NCBI GenBank assembly: GCA_016719105.1
Contig: JADKAQ010000009.1
Span: forward strand, 6,667 to 70,666
Length of the DNA: 64,000 bases
Source of the DNA: Gemmatimonadota bacterium
GTDB taxonomy: Bacteria; Gemmatimonadota; Gemmatimonadetes; Gemmatimonadales; Gemmatimonadaceae
Direction of reading: 5' to 3'
Positions 7,500 to 15,698 of this stretch are shown here, piece after piece (position 1 is the first letter of the stretch; each line of letters begins with the position of its first letter). A program made the position numbers and the translations under genes. The notes under the pieces are model-generated. The model searched no databases. It saw only the letters and a list, made by a program, of their open reading frames with translations, and was not told the DNA's origin.

Positions 7500-9941
7500 A
7501 TGCGTACTCGTGCCATCGCCCTCGTCACCGCGCTGCTCCTCCCTGGCGCCGTGTCGGCCCAGTGGACCAACCGCTACCCGAAGAACGCGGGCTACGGCCA
7601 CCAGGTCTACCTCGAGGGCTACGAACTCCCCATCATGGCCGCCGGCGCGCTCGACTTCGCCGAGTCGCCGAGTGGGGAGAAGGTGCTGGCGTCGCGCGGA
7701 TGGCTCTGGCGCCTCGACGCCGCGAGCGGTCGCGCCACGCGCCTGACGAGTGGCGCCGGCGTCGATTCGCGCCCTGCGTGGTCCCCCGATGGCCGGTCGC
7801 TCGTCTTCGTGCGCGACGACTCGCGCACCCTGGCGGTGATCCTGCGCGACATGACGAGCGGTCGCGAGACAGAAGTCGACAAGGGGATGGCGATGGACCC
7901 CGTCTTCACCTCCGACGGGGCCGCCATCATCTACACCAATCTCACCGCGGGCGGCGACCTCGATCTCTATCGCTACGACATCGCCAGTGCGGCCAGGACG
8001 CGCCTGACGACGGACGGTGGCATCGAGCTGCGCCCACAGGTTGCCCCTGACGGCAAGCGCCTCGTCTACACCGCCAAGACGCGTGGTGGCGACCTGGTGC
8101 GGCTGCGCACGCTGGGTGACGGCAAGGAGAGCGTGCTGCTCAGCGGGAACATCGTCTCGCAGGCGCGCCCAGCGCTCTCCCCCGACGGGACACTCCTCGC
8201 CTACAACTGGCCCTCCACCGACGGATGGGAGTTGCGCCTGCTCTCCACCGAGCGCCCCGGAGTCTCCATCCTCCTCGTCGCGCGCCCCGGTAGCCGCCCC
8301 ATCGCCCCCGCGTGGAGCGCCGACGGCCGATGGATCTACTACTCCGAGGGCGACGCGCGGCAGGTCCCGCAGCTGTATCGCGTCCCCGCCATCGGCGGGC
8401 GTCCCGAGCCGGTCGCCGTGCGCGCCTGGGACTTCGGCGCCCCGATGGGGAAGCTCGTGATCGAGACGCGCTGCCCGGGGTGCGATGCCAATCCCGCCAG
8501 CCGCAATGCCGCCCGCCTCGCCGTCACCGACGGCGCCGGCCACCCCCTCATCCCCAACGAGGGGATGTCGCGCTTCGACGGGCAGAACGGGCGCGTCTTC
8601 TTCTACACCCCGGGGACGATCACCCTCGACGTCCCCGCTGGCCCGGTCAGCGTGCGCGCCGTGAAGGGGCTCGCATCGCGCGAAGCCGCGACCACCGTCA
8701 CCGTGCGGGCCGGCGAGGTGGCCACCGCGACGCTCGAACTCACCCCGCTCTGGAACGCCCGCGCCGCCGGCTACTACTCGGCCGACCACCACTTCCACCT
8801 CAACTACGGCGGGCAGCTCGCGCTGCAACCCGGCGACCTCCTCCCGCTCATGGCCGGCGAGGACCTCGACGTGGCCACGCCGATGATCGCCAACCTGCAC
8901 AACCGTTACGAGGACCAGCCGCTCTTTGACTGGCGATCGTTAGGTAGCACGCCGCTCATCCACTGGGCCCAGGAGGTCCGCTCCCACTTCCTCGGCCACG
9001 TCGGCCTGCTCGGCACCACCCAGCTGTTCTGGCCGTGGACCTGGGGGCCGGGTTACGAGGTCTACGGGCGCGACGACCGCACCAACGCCGAGCCCATCGC
9101 GTTCGGGCGCGCGCAGGGCGGGGCGGGGTACTACGTCCACCCCGTCAGCGGCACGCGCAACCCGTTCAGCGAGAGCGGGATGAACGGCCTCCCCGTCGAA
9201 CTCGTCGCCGACGGCGTCCACGGCAACATCGACCTCCTCGAGATCGTCTGCCTCTGGAGCAATTCCATCGGGACCACGGAGCTGTGGTATCGCCTGCTCA
9301 ACGCCGGCTTCCCCGTGGCGCCGAGTGGCGGGACCGATGTGATGACCGACTTCCATCGCACGATGGCCATCGGCACCACGCGCGTGTACGTGCGCCCCGA
9401 CGTCCCCTTCAACTGGACCAGCTACTTCGCCGCCCTCAAGGCCGGGCGCTCGTTCGTCACCAACGGCCCCATGGTGCAGCTGACGGTCGATGGCATGCAC
9501 CCCGGCGACGTGGTGGCGGGCGGTCGCGAACTCCCCTTCACGCTCAGCGTCGCCTCGGCCGTCCCGGTCGATAGCGTGGCGATCGTGGTGAACGGGAAGA
9601 CCGTGTGGAGCGGTGCGGCCCCCGATGCGTCGGGGAAGGCACGCTACACGGGCAAGGTGCGCCTCCCTGCCGGTGGCTGGGTTGCCGCGCGCGTCGTGGG
9701 CCCCAACACCGCGGCCTGGCCGGCGATGGCCGAGTACACCTTTGCCCACACGGCGCCGCTGTGGATCGGGAAGAAGGGGAGCACTGAACCCATAGCCCGC
9801 AGGGGCGCCGCCGCCGACCTGCTGCGCGCGTTAGGGGTGAACGAGACGCGCCTCGTGGCCGGCTACTCGGGGGCCGAGATCCCCAGGCTCAAGGCGTACT
9901 TCGCCGAGGCACGGGCCACGCTGGAAGCGCTGGCGCGCTAG
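7500..9941 (+). CDS. Secreted beta-propeller plus PHP-type (CehA/McbA-like) metallohydrolase
   Basis: This 813-residue exported protein has three parts. After a signal peptide (to VSAQ) comes a TolB-like WD40/PD40 propeller, with repeats such as WSPDGRSLVFVR, VAPDGKRLVYTA and WSADGRWIYYS (about residues 60-310). Next is a carboxypeptidase-regulatory-like beta domain (about 340-420). Last is a PHP/CehA-type hydrolase beginning with YYSADHHFHL, whose H-x-H pair is the usual metal ligand, and continuing through SGGTDVMTDFHRT. CehA/McbA enzymes hydrolyse carbamates and other esters; the substrate here is unknown. The ATG at 7500 precedes the signal peptide; longer frames upstream are unsupported. 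Confidence 0.8.
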   Translation: MRTRAIALVTALLLPGAVSAQWTNRYPKNAGYGHQVYLEGYELPIMAAGALDFAESPSGEKVLASRGWLWRLDAASGRATRLTSGAGVDSRPAWSPDGRSLVFVRDDSRTLAVILRDMTSGRETEVDKGMAMDPVFTSDGAAIIYTNLTAGGDLDLYRYDIASAARTRLTTDGGIELRPQVAPDGKRLVYTAKTRGGDLVRLRTLGDGKESVLLSGNIVSQARPALSPDGTLLAYNWPSTDGWELRLLSTERPGVSILLVARPGSRPIAPAWSADGRWIYYSEGDARQVPQLYRVPAIGGRPEPVAVRAWDFGAPMGKLVIETRCPGCDANPASRNAARLAVTDGAGHPLIPNEGMSRFDGQNGRVFFYTPGTITLDVPAGPVSVRAVKGLASREAATTVTVRAGEVATATLELTPLWNARAAGYYSADHHFHLNYGGQLALQPGDLLPLMAGEDLDVATPMIANLHNRYEDQPLFDWRSLGSTPLIHWAQEVRSHFLGHVGLLGTTQLFWPWTWGPGYEVYGRDDRTNAEPIAFGRAQGGAGYYVHPVSGTRNPFSESGMNGLPVELVADGVHGNIDLLEIVCLWSNSIGTTELWYRLLNAGFPVAPSGGTDVMTDFHRTMAIGTTRVYVRPDVPFNWTSYFAALKAGRSFVTNGPMVQLTVDGMHPGDVVAGGRELPFTLSVASAVPVDSVAIVVNGKTVWSGAAPDASGKARYTGKVRLPAGGWVAARVVGPNTAAWPAMAEYTFAHTAPLWIGKKGSTEPIARRGAAADLLRALGVNETRLVAGYSGAEIPRLKAYFAEARATLEALAR

Positions 9942-9977
9942 TCGCGCCAGCAGGGCACGGACGGCGCGCTCGTCGCG

Positions 9978-10655
9978 TCACCCCAGCGACAGGCGCTCCA
10001 TGTCGGCCCGGGAAAAGACGCGCGTCTCCTCGTAGAACTCGACCACCCCCGACTCCAGGTCGTGCATGGCGCCGATCACCCCGATCTGCTCCTCCTCGAT
10101 CATCTTCTCGAGGATGTAGGAGCGGTCGACGATGGAGCGGACCGAGCGCACTACGTTGATGTGCGCGACGTTCTCCACGAAGGCCTTGTTCTTCGAGTTG
10201 CGCTGGTCGATGTCCTTCACCGTGCGCTCCTGGTACACCGCCGGCTGCAACTTGGCGAGGAGCTCGGTGAGGTTCCCCATCTCCACGTGGTCGCACGCCC
10301 CCTTCACCGCGCCGCAGCTGGTGTGCCCCAGCACCACGATCAACTTGCTCCCCGACACCTTGCAGGCGAACTCCATGCTGCCGAGGATGTCGGTGTTGAC
10401 GATGTTGCCGGCGATGCGGACCGAGAAGATGTCGCCCAACCCCTGGTCGAAGATCAGCTCCGCCGACGTGCGGCTGTCGATGCAGGAGAGGATCGTGGCA
10501 AAGGGCCACTGACCGTCGCGGGTGAGGTTGGCCTGCTGCAGCAGGTCGCGGTTGGCCTTCAGGTTGTTGACGAAGCGCTGGTTTCCCTCGCGCAGGAACT
10601 CGAGGGCCATCTGCGGCGTCGTGCCGGCCTGGGTCTGCTGGGTATGGACCTTCAT
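9978..10655 (-). CDS. Beta-class carbonic anhydrase
   Basis: This 225-residue zinc enzyme interconverts CO2 and bicarbonate. The metal ligands and catalytic dyad are all visible: C58-x-D60-x-R62 in SCIDSR, then H111-x-x-C114 in GHTSCGAVKG. The central FSVRIAGNIVN and the length are usual for the family. No signal peptide, so cytoplasmic. It is monocistronic and convergent with the CehA-type gene. Confidence 0.93.
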   Translation of the reverse strand: MKVHTQQTQAGTTPQMALEFLREGNQRFVNNLKANRDLLQQANLTRDGQWPFATILSCIDSRTSAELIFDQGLGDIFSVRIAGNIVNTDILGSMEFACKVSGSKLIVVLGHTSCGAVKGACDHVEMGNLTELLAKLQPAVYQERTVKDIDQRNSKNKAFVENVAHINVVRSVRSIVDRSYILEKMIEEEQIGVIGAMHDLESGVVEFYEETRVFSRADMERLSLG

Positions 10656-10873
10656 GTCGTCGGACGGCCTGGTTCTCGAGGAGGGGGGCGGACTCCCGAA
10701 TTGTAATGCGTCCGCCTGTGGAGGGGCGGTGCCTCACACCCCGCCACGGCGGCTGCTGCACTCCTTCCCCCAGAACCGCCCCATTCGCCTTCCCGTTCCC
10801 ACCCGTCGCCGGGCCCCCCTCGCCTCGGCGACGGTCACGTCGGCGGCATGCGCGCCGGCGACGCGTCGTCCGG

Positions 10874-12295
10874 CTACATCGGCTCGAAGCGCGCCTGGAA
10901 GAAGCGCAGGTACTTCGGCTCGTAGACCATCCGCAGCCCCCGCGCCTTCTCCCGCGCATCGAAGATCGTCTTCACGCTCTCGGCCACCACGTCCATGTGC
11001 GCCTGGGTATACACCCGGCGCGGGATCGTCAGGCGCGTGAGTTCCAGCTTGGGATAGTGGTGGTCCCCCGTCTTCGGGTCGCGCCCGGCGCTGGCAATCC
11101 CGCGCTCCATCGAACGGATCCCCGAGTCGAGATACAGCTCGGCCGCCAGCACCTGTGCCGGGAACTCCACCTGCTTCAGGTGCGGATAGAAGCGGCGGGC
11201 GTCGAGGAAGACCGCGTGCCCCCCCACCGGCTGCACGATGGGGATCTCCCAGTCGGTGAGCAGCTCGCCGAGGTAACGCACCTGCCCGATGCGCGAGCGC
11301 ATGTAGTCGTCCTGCACGCTCTCCTCGATCCCGATCGCCATCGCTTCCATGTCGCGCCCCGCGAGGCCGCCGTAGGTGTGCAGCCCCTCGTACAGCACCA
11401 CCAGGTTGCGCAGCTCCTCGAACAGGCCGAAGTCGTTCACCGCCAGCCACCCGCCGATGTTGACCAGCGAGTCCTTCTTCGCGCTCATCCACGCCCCGTC
11501 GGTGTAGCCGCAGAACTCGCGCAGGATCGCCGCCACGCTCTTGTTCGCGTAGCCCTCCTCGCGCTCCTGGATGAAGAAGGCGTTCTCGACCATGCGTGTG
11601 GCGTCGAGGAAGAGCCTGATCCCGTGCTGGTCGCACAGCGCGCGCAGCGCCTTGATGTTGGCCATGCTCACCGGCTGCCCGCCGGCCATGTTCACCGTGC
11701 CGGCAACCGAGATGTAGGCAATGTTGCCCGCCCCCTCGCGCGCGATGACGGTGGCCACCTTCTCCAGGTCGACGTTCCCCTTGAACGGGTGCAGCGACGA
11801 CGGGTCGTGCGCCTCGTCGATGATCACGTCGGTGAAGATCCCGCCGGCCAGCTCCTGGTGCGCCCGCGTGGTCGTGAAGTACATGTTGCCCGGCACCCAC
11901 TGCCCCGGCTTGATCGCCACCTTGCTGATCAGGTGCTCGGCGCCGCGCCCCTGGTGGGTGGGTACGATGTACTGATAGCCATAGAACCGCTGGATCGCCG
12001 CTTCGAGATGGTAGTAGTTGCGGCTGCCGGCGTAGGCCTCGTCGCCCATCATCATCCCCGCCCACTGGCGGTCCGACATCGCGCTCGTCCCGCTGTCGGT
12101 GAGGAGGTCGATGTAGACGTCGTCGCTCTTGAGCAGGAAGGTGTTGTAGCCAGCAGCGGCCAGTGCCTGCGTGCGCTGCGCCTGCGACGTCATCGTCAGC
12201 GGCTCCACCATCTTGATCTTCCACGGTTCGGCCCAGGAGCGGCGGCCGAACTGCTGGCCCATGGTACGCGGAGTCGGGTGGTCTGGAGGTGTCAT
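10874..12295 (-). CDS. tpl: Tyrosine phenol-lyase (beta-tyrosinase)
   Basis: This is a PLP enzyme that splits tyrosine into phenol, pyruvate and ammonia, and is close to tryptophanase. The PLP lysine lies in MSAKKDSLVNIGGW. The region GSRNYYHLEAAI and the block VPTHQGRGAEHLI are shared by both enzymes. Two places favour tyrosine phenol-lyase: VNIGG after the KK pair (tryptophanase has VPMGG) and LRFFQARF near the C-terminus, where tryptophanase has His instead of the substrate-contacting Phe. The ATG at 12295 gives 473 residues; ATG 12262 gives 462, nearer the usual 456. No transporter is adjacent. Confidence 0.85.
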   Translation of the reverse strand: MTPPDHPTPRTMGQQFGRRSWAEPWKIKMVEPLTMTSQAQRTQALAAAGYNTFLLKSDDVYIDLLTDSGTSAMSDRQWAGMMMGDEAYAGSRNYYHLEAAIQRFYGYQYIVPTHQGRGAEHLISKVAIKPGQWVPGNMYFTTTRAHQELAGGIFTDVIIDEAHDPSSLHPFKGNVDLEKVATVIAREGAGNIAYISVAGTVNMAGGQPVSMANIKALRALCDQHGIRLFLDATRMVENAFFIQEREEGYANKSVAAILREFCGYTDGAWMSAKKDSLVNIGGWLAVNDFGLFEELRNLVVLYEGLHTYGGLAGRDMEAMAIGIEESVQDDYMRSRIGQVRYLGELLTDWEIPIVQPVGGHAVFLDARRFYPHLKQVEFPAQVLAAELYLDSGIRSMERGIASAGRDPKTGDHHYPKLELTRLTIPRRVYTQAHMDVVAESVKTIFDAREKARGLRMVYEPKYLRFFQARFEPM

Positions 12296-12487
12296 GGCGG
12301 GAAGTCGGTGGGACCGGGCGGAGAGGAGGAGGACGGGCAACCAAAAGGGCGCCGGCGCCTAACGCGCCCGCGCCCCCACAAGATCGGCGAAAACCTGTTG
12401 CGCTCTGTCAGCTATTGCCTCACGCGTCGTCCGCACACCGGTCGAGAAGGTCAGACCAGTGCACTCGCGCACCCAGACTAAACGCTC

Positions 12488-13576
12488 CTAGCGCATGAAG
12501 AGGAGCGAGACCGCCACCAGCGCCACCACCACGGCGGCGATCGCCACCCAGAGCGTCGACGTCGAGGGGGCCGGGGTGGGCGAGGAGGCAGGGGGCGAGG
12601 GCTCCACCGGGAGCTGCACCGTCGCCCCCTTCCCCGGCGTCGCCGGCGCCACCGGGGTATTCGCCCGCGCCGAGCGCTCCAGGATCGCCTTGGCGTCCTC
12701 GGTCCCCATCTGCTGCCACATGCGCTCGCGCGACGCCGCCTTGCGCGCCGCGATCAGCTCGTCGATGAAGGCCGTCGCCGTCTCGAACCGATCCTCCGGC
12801 GCCTTGGCCATCGCCCGGGCCAGGACCACGTCCAGCGTCGACGCCACCTCGGCGCGCAACGCGTGCACGCTGGGCACCGCCTCCGTGAAGTGCGCCGCCA
12901 CCACCAGGCGCGTCGACTTCCCCACGAACGGCGGGCGCCCGGCCAGCATCTCGAACAGGACGCACCCTAACGAGTAGATGTCCGAGCGCCCGTCCACCTG
13001 GCCGGCGCTCGCCTGCTCGGGGCTCATGTACGCCACCGTCCCCACCGCGATCCCCGCGCGGGTGAGCGAGTTCCCCTTGGAACTCGAGTTCACCATCTTC
13101 GCGATCCCGAAGTCGGCCACCACCGACGTCCCCGCCGTGAGCAGGATGTTCTCCGGCTTGATGTCGCGGTGCACCACGTTGCGCTTGTGCGCGTAGTCCA
13201 GCGCCACCGCCACGTCGCGGGCAATCTGGATCGCTTCGTCCACGGGGAGCGTCCCTTCGCGCGCGAGGCGATCGCGCAGCGACTCTCCTTCCACCGCCGG
13301 CATCACGTAGTACAGCAGCTCCTCGGCCTCACCCGAGTCGAGCAACGGGACGATGTGCGGGTGGTTGAGCGTGGCGACGAAGGCGATCTCGCGCACGAAG
13401 CGCTCGTGCCCCATCGCTTCGGCCACCTCGGGACGAAAGACCTTCACCGCCACGCGGCGCTGGTACTTGAGGTCCTTCGCCAGGTAGACGGTCGCCGTCC
13501 CCCCGGTCCCCAGCTCGCGCTCGACCTCGTAGCGACTCCCCAGCGCCTCGGCGAAACGTTCGATGCGGCTCGTCAT
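12488..13576 (-). CDS. Membrane Ser/Thr protein kinase (PknB-like)
   Basis: The kinase domain covers about residues 16-275. It has the glycine loop LGTGGTATVYLA, the Lys of VAVKVF, the catalytic loop VVHRDIKPENILL, DFG in VVADFGIAK and the APE-like MSPEQAS. A Pro/Thr-rich linker (about 305-340) leads to one transmembrane helix at the very C-terminus (LWVAIAAVVVALVAVSLLFMR) with no outside domain. It therefore lacks PASTA-type sensors. It starts three bases after the DUF1028 gene stops, so the two form one transcript. Confidence 0.9.
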   Translation of the reverse strand: MTSRIERFAEALGSRYEVERELGTGGTATVYLAKDLKYQRRVAVKVFRPEVAEAMGHERFVREIAFVATLNHPHIVPLLDSGEAEELLYYVMPAVEGESLRDRLAREGTLPVDEAIQIARDVAVALDYAHKRNVVHRDIKPENILLTAGTSVVADFGIAKMVNSSSKGNSLTRAGIAVGTVAYMSPEQASAGQVDGRSDIYSLGCVLFEMLAGRPPFVGKSTRLVVAAHFTEAVPSVHALRAEVASTLDVVLARAMAKAPEDRFETATAFIDELIAARKAASRERMWQQMGTEDAKAILERSARANTPVAPATPGKGATVQLPVEPSPPASSPTPAPSTSTLWVAIAAVVVALVAVSLLFMR

Positions 13577-13579
13577 GAC

Positions 13580-14656
13580 TCAGCGACGCACCGAGGTCGA
13601 TTCCAGCAGCGCCTCGCGCACCGCGCGCGCCTTCCCCGCGCGCTCGAGCGCCGCCCACATCCGCGCGACCGTGTCGGCATCCACCAGCCCGGCCGGCGAC
13701 CCGGCGGCGGGCCCCGACAGCTGCTCCGCCGCCCGGAAGGCATCCACCGCGGCAACTGCTTCGGTCGTGTAGGTGTTGGCGTCGGCGTCACGGGTGAGCG
13801 TCGGTTCGCCCGCGCGGTAGTGCCCCAGCGCGTGCAGCATCACCTTGAGCTGCCAGACGTCGTTCCCGCCGAACTGCTGCAGCGTGCGGTAGCCCAGCGT
13901 CTGCGAGATCCCGTCATAGATGCGCCGCATCTCGGCCACCGGCTCCGGGTGCTCGCAGACGGAGATGTTGGCCGTCTGCCCGTCGGCGCGGCGCGAGCGC
14001 CCGGGGCGCGCGTCGGCGACGATGACCGCGGCCGACTGCTGGCGCCCCTTCCGCGCGTCGCCCCCCTTGGCGTGTCCGGCGGCGATCGCCTCGATCAGGC
14101 GGTCGGCCAGGTGCCGTGCGCTCCCTTCGCTCGCCTCGAATGCCCGCGCCACCGCCTCCACGACCTCCGGCCCCACGAGCAGGTTCCCCTGCGTCACGTA
14201 GTTAGGGCCCGCGCGATGGCCGGCCCACGAGGAGGTCTTGCTCCCGGTGTGCTGCGCGCTGCGTCCGTCGCGGGCAATCACCCCCACCTGACGGCTCGTG
14301 CTCCCCGTGTCGGCCGCCAGGAGACGGGTGAGCGCCTCCTGCGGCGAGGCTCCCTTGCCCAGGGCGTCGAGCAGCTCGGCGCCGTACTCGGTGCGGGTGT
14401 TGGCCTGCGTGGCCACCGCGCCCACGCCGGCGCGCACCCACGGGACCCCATTTCCCACGCAGGCCACGCGCGTCGTCACGGCGACCCCCAATTCCCCGGT
14501 GCGCGGATCGACCGCGGCGATGGAAAACGTGTGGAAGACCAGCGAGTCGCGCCACTCGGCGGGGAGCTGGGCTCGGGCGGTGGACGGCGCGCACACCGCG
14601 ACCGCTGCCCCCCAAGCCGCTCCCCGCATCCACCGCATCGTGCGCGCTCCCTGCAT
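13580..14656 (-). CDS. Secreted DUF1028 (Ntn-hydrolase-like) protein
   Basis: This 358-residue exported protein carries a signal peptide (to STARA). The DUF1028 domain starts with FHTFSIAAVDPRTGELGVAVTTR and contains GVGAVATQANT, TGSKTSSWAGHRAGPNYVTQGNLL and PGRSRRADGQTANISV. The family has an Ntn-hydrolase-like fold of uncertain substrate. The last 80 residues (QQFGGNDVWQLKVMLHALGHYR...) look like the peptidoglycan-binding-type helical domain often attached to DUF1028. It lies upstream of, and is coupled to, the membrane kinase, so a link to cell-envelope sensing is possible but inferred. Confidence 0.8.
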   Translation of the reverse strand: MQGARTMRWMRGAAWGAAVAVCAPSTARAQLPAEWRDSLVFHTFSIAAVDPRTGELGVAVTTRVACVGNGVPWVRAGVGAVATQANTRTEYGAELLDALGKGASPQEALTRLLAADTGSTSRQVGVIARDGRSAQHTGSKTSSWAGHRAGPNYVTQGNLLVGPEVVEAVARAFEASEGSARHLADRLIEAIAAGHAKGGDARKGRQQSAAVIVADARPGRSRRADGQTANISVCEHPEPVAEMRRIYDGISQTLGYRTLQQFGGNDVWQLKVMLHALGHYRAGEPTLTRDADANTYTTEAVAAVDAFRAAEQLSGPAAGSPAGLVDADTVARMWAALERAGKARAVREALLESTSVRR

Positions 14657-14757
14657 GGCCTTCCGTCCCGTGGTCGTGGAGGGTGTGGATCACCGGCGCC
14701 GAGCCCTCCATCCCTCGGCACCTGCCTAACGTACATCGTCGCGCCTGCCGGCGCCGC

Positions 14758-15375
14758 TCACTCGTCGTCTTCCCCGTTCCAGCCGCGCGGGCGCACGTCG
14801 GTCCCCAACCCCCCCATGATCGCCACTCCAGTGATCCGCACAACCGGGGAGTCCGGACGCGCGACCCCGGGATTGTCGTCGAACCCCCCCATGATGGCGA
14901 TTCCTTCGGTCTCCAGCCGCACGCCGGGGGGGACGCGCACGTGCACCCCGCCCATGATGGCGAGGACCTTGATCTCTGTCACGGGGGAAGTAAAGACCGC
15001 GTCGCGCAGGTCGATCTCCATCCCCCCCATGATGGCCCAGAGCTGCATGCGGTCGGGGACGATCCACCGTCCCTTGCGCGAGACCCCTCCCATGATCGCC
15101 ACCAGCGTCCGCCCCCCCACCGAGACCCCAGCCTCCGGGCGTACGCTCGACGAGCGGTTGGGATCGAGCGACGGCAGGTCGCTGGTGATCGCCGTCAGCT
15201 CGTACCACTGCGTGGCCCGCAGCGCCGCCTGCACGCGGAACTCGTACTCCTCGATGGTGAGGTGGTCGAGCGCGTAGTGGTCCCCGAGCCGGTGCACCAC
15301 CTCATCGCGCTCCCGATCGCCGACGTACGCCGGTATCGCGCGAGGATCCAAAGGGGCTGGCGAACGAGAGTCCAT
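14758..15375 (-). CDS. DUF1707 (SHOCT-like) plus LiaF-type C-terminal repeat protein
   Basis: This 205-residue soluble protein opens with a DUF1707-like helix pair (YVGDRERDEVVHRLGDHYALDHLTIEEYEFR). The rest is a right-handed beta structure of the LiaF/cell-wall-active-antibiotic-response type, with five AIMGG signatures (VAIMGGVS, WAIMGGME, LAIMGGVH, IAIMGGFD, VAIMGGLG) about 22-27 residues apart. Relatives sense or modulate envelope stress. The ATG at 15375 has a GAGG ribosome site eight bases upstream; the longer frame to 15534 runs into repeats. It lies 100 bases upstream of the DUF1028-kinase pair on the same strand. Confidence 0.8.
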   Translation of the reverse strand: MDSRSPAPLDPRAIPAYVGDRERDEVVHRLGDHYALDHLTIEEYEFRVQAALRATQWYELTAITSDLPSLDPNRSSSVRPEAGVSVGGRTLVAIMGGVSRKGRWIVPDRMQLWAIMGGMEIDLRDAVFTSPVTEIKVLAIMGGVHVRVPPGVRLETEGIAIMGGFDDNPGVARPDSPVVRITGVAIMGGLGTDVRPRGWNGEDDE

Positions 15376-15500
15376 GCGTGCCTCGTCACATCGGGGATGT
15401 GCCACGTCGAACGAACGACTGATGCCGTCGCGACCGACGGCTGACCGACTATCGCGCATGGTCTTCGCTGGTCGGCGAGGACCTCGCGTGAAAAGCCGGA

Positions 15501-15618
15501 CACGGGGGTTCACGGGGGATACACGGGGGTTCACGGAGGGGACTCATCGCACGCGATCGACGGCGTGCCGTCCTCAGTCCCCCGTGAACCTCCGTGTATC
15601 CCCCGTGAACCTCCGTGA
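15501..15618. repeat. Large inverted repeat built of CACGGGGGTTCACGG-type units
   Basis: About 43 bases (15501-15544) made of CACGGGGGTTCACGGGG-like units return as a near-perfect reverse complement at 15576-15618, with a 30-base loop. A related element lies at 57906-58004. The 323-base gap 15376-15698 between the MFS and LiaF-like genes holds this element and the 34-bp tandem repeat next to it; I see no gene there. Confidence 0.85.
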
Positions 15619-15684
15619 CTTGCTTGTGCTAACCGGAGGCCGAAACCCGCGACCTGCTTGTGCGAACCGGAGGCCGAAGCCCGT
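15617..15684. repeat. Two tandem copies of a 34-bp unit
   Basis: Two adjacent 34-base units share TGCTTGTGC-AACCGGAGGCCGAA and differ at four positions. They sit between the large inverted repeat and the end of the MFS gene. Confidence 0.8.
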
Positions 15685-15698
15685 GACCGCAGACGGTC

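Noticed and set aside
10874..12295. Calling the PLP lyase a tryptophanase
   Set aside because: The VNIGG and RFFQARF blocks fit tyrosine phenol-lyase better than the tryptophanase forms.
10734..12344. Second long minus-strand frame across the tyrosine phenol-lyase gene
   Set aside because: It overlaps tpl in another frame and yields low-complexity Arg/Ala/Gly sequence.
10706..12481. 591-residue plus-strand frame antisense to tpl
   Set aside because: His/Arg/Val-rich composition typical of the antisense frame of GC-rich genes; tpl is unmistakable on the other strand.
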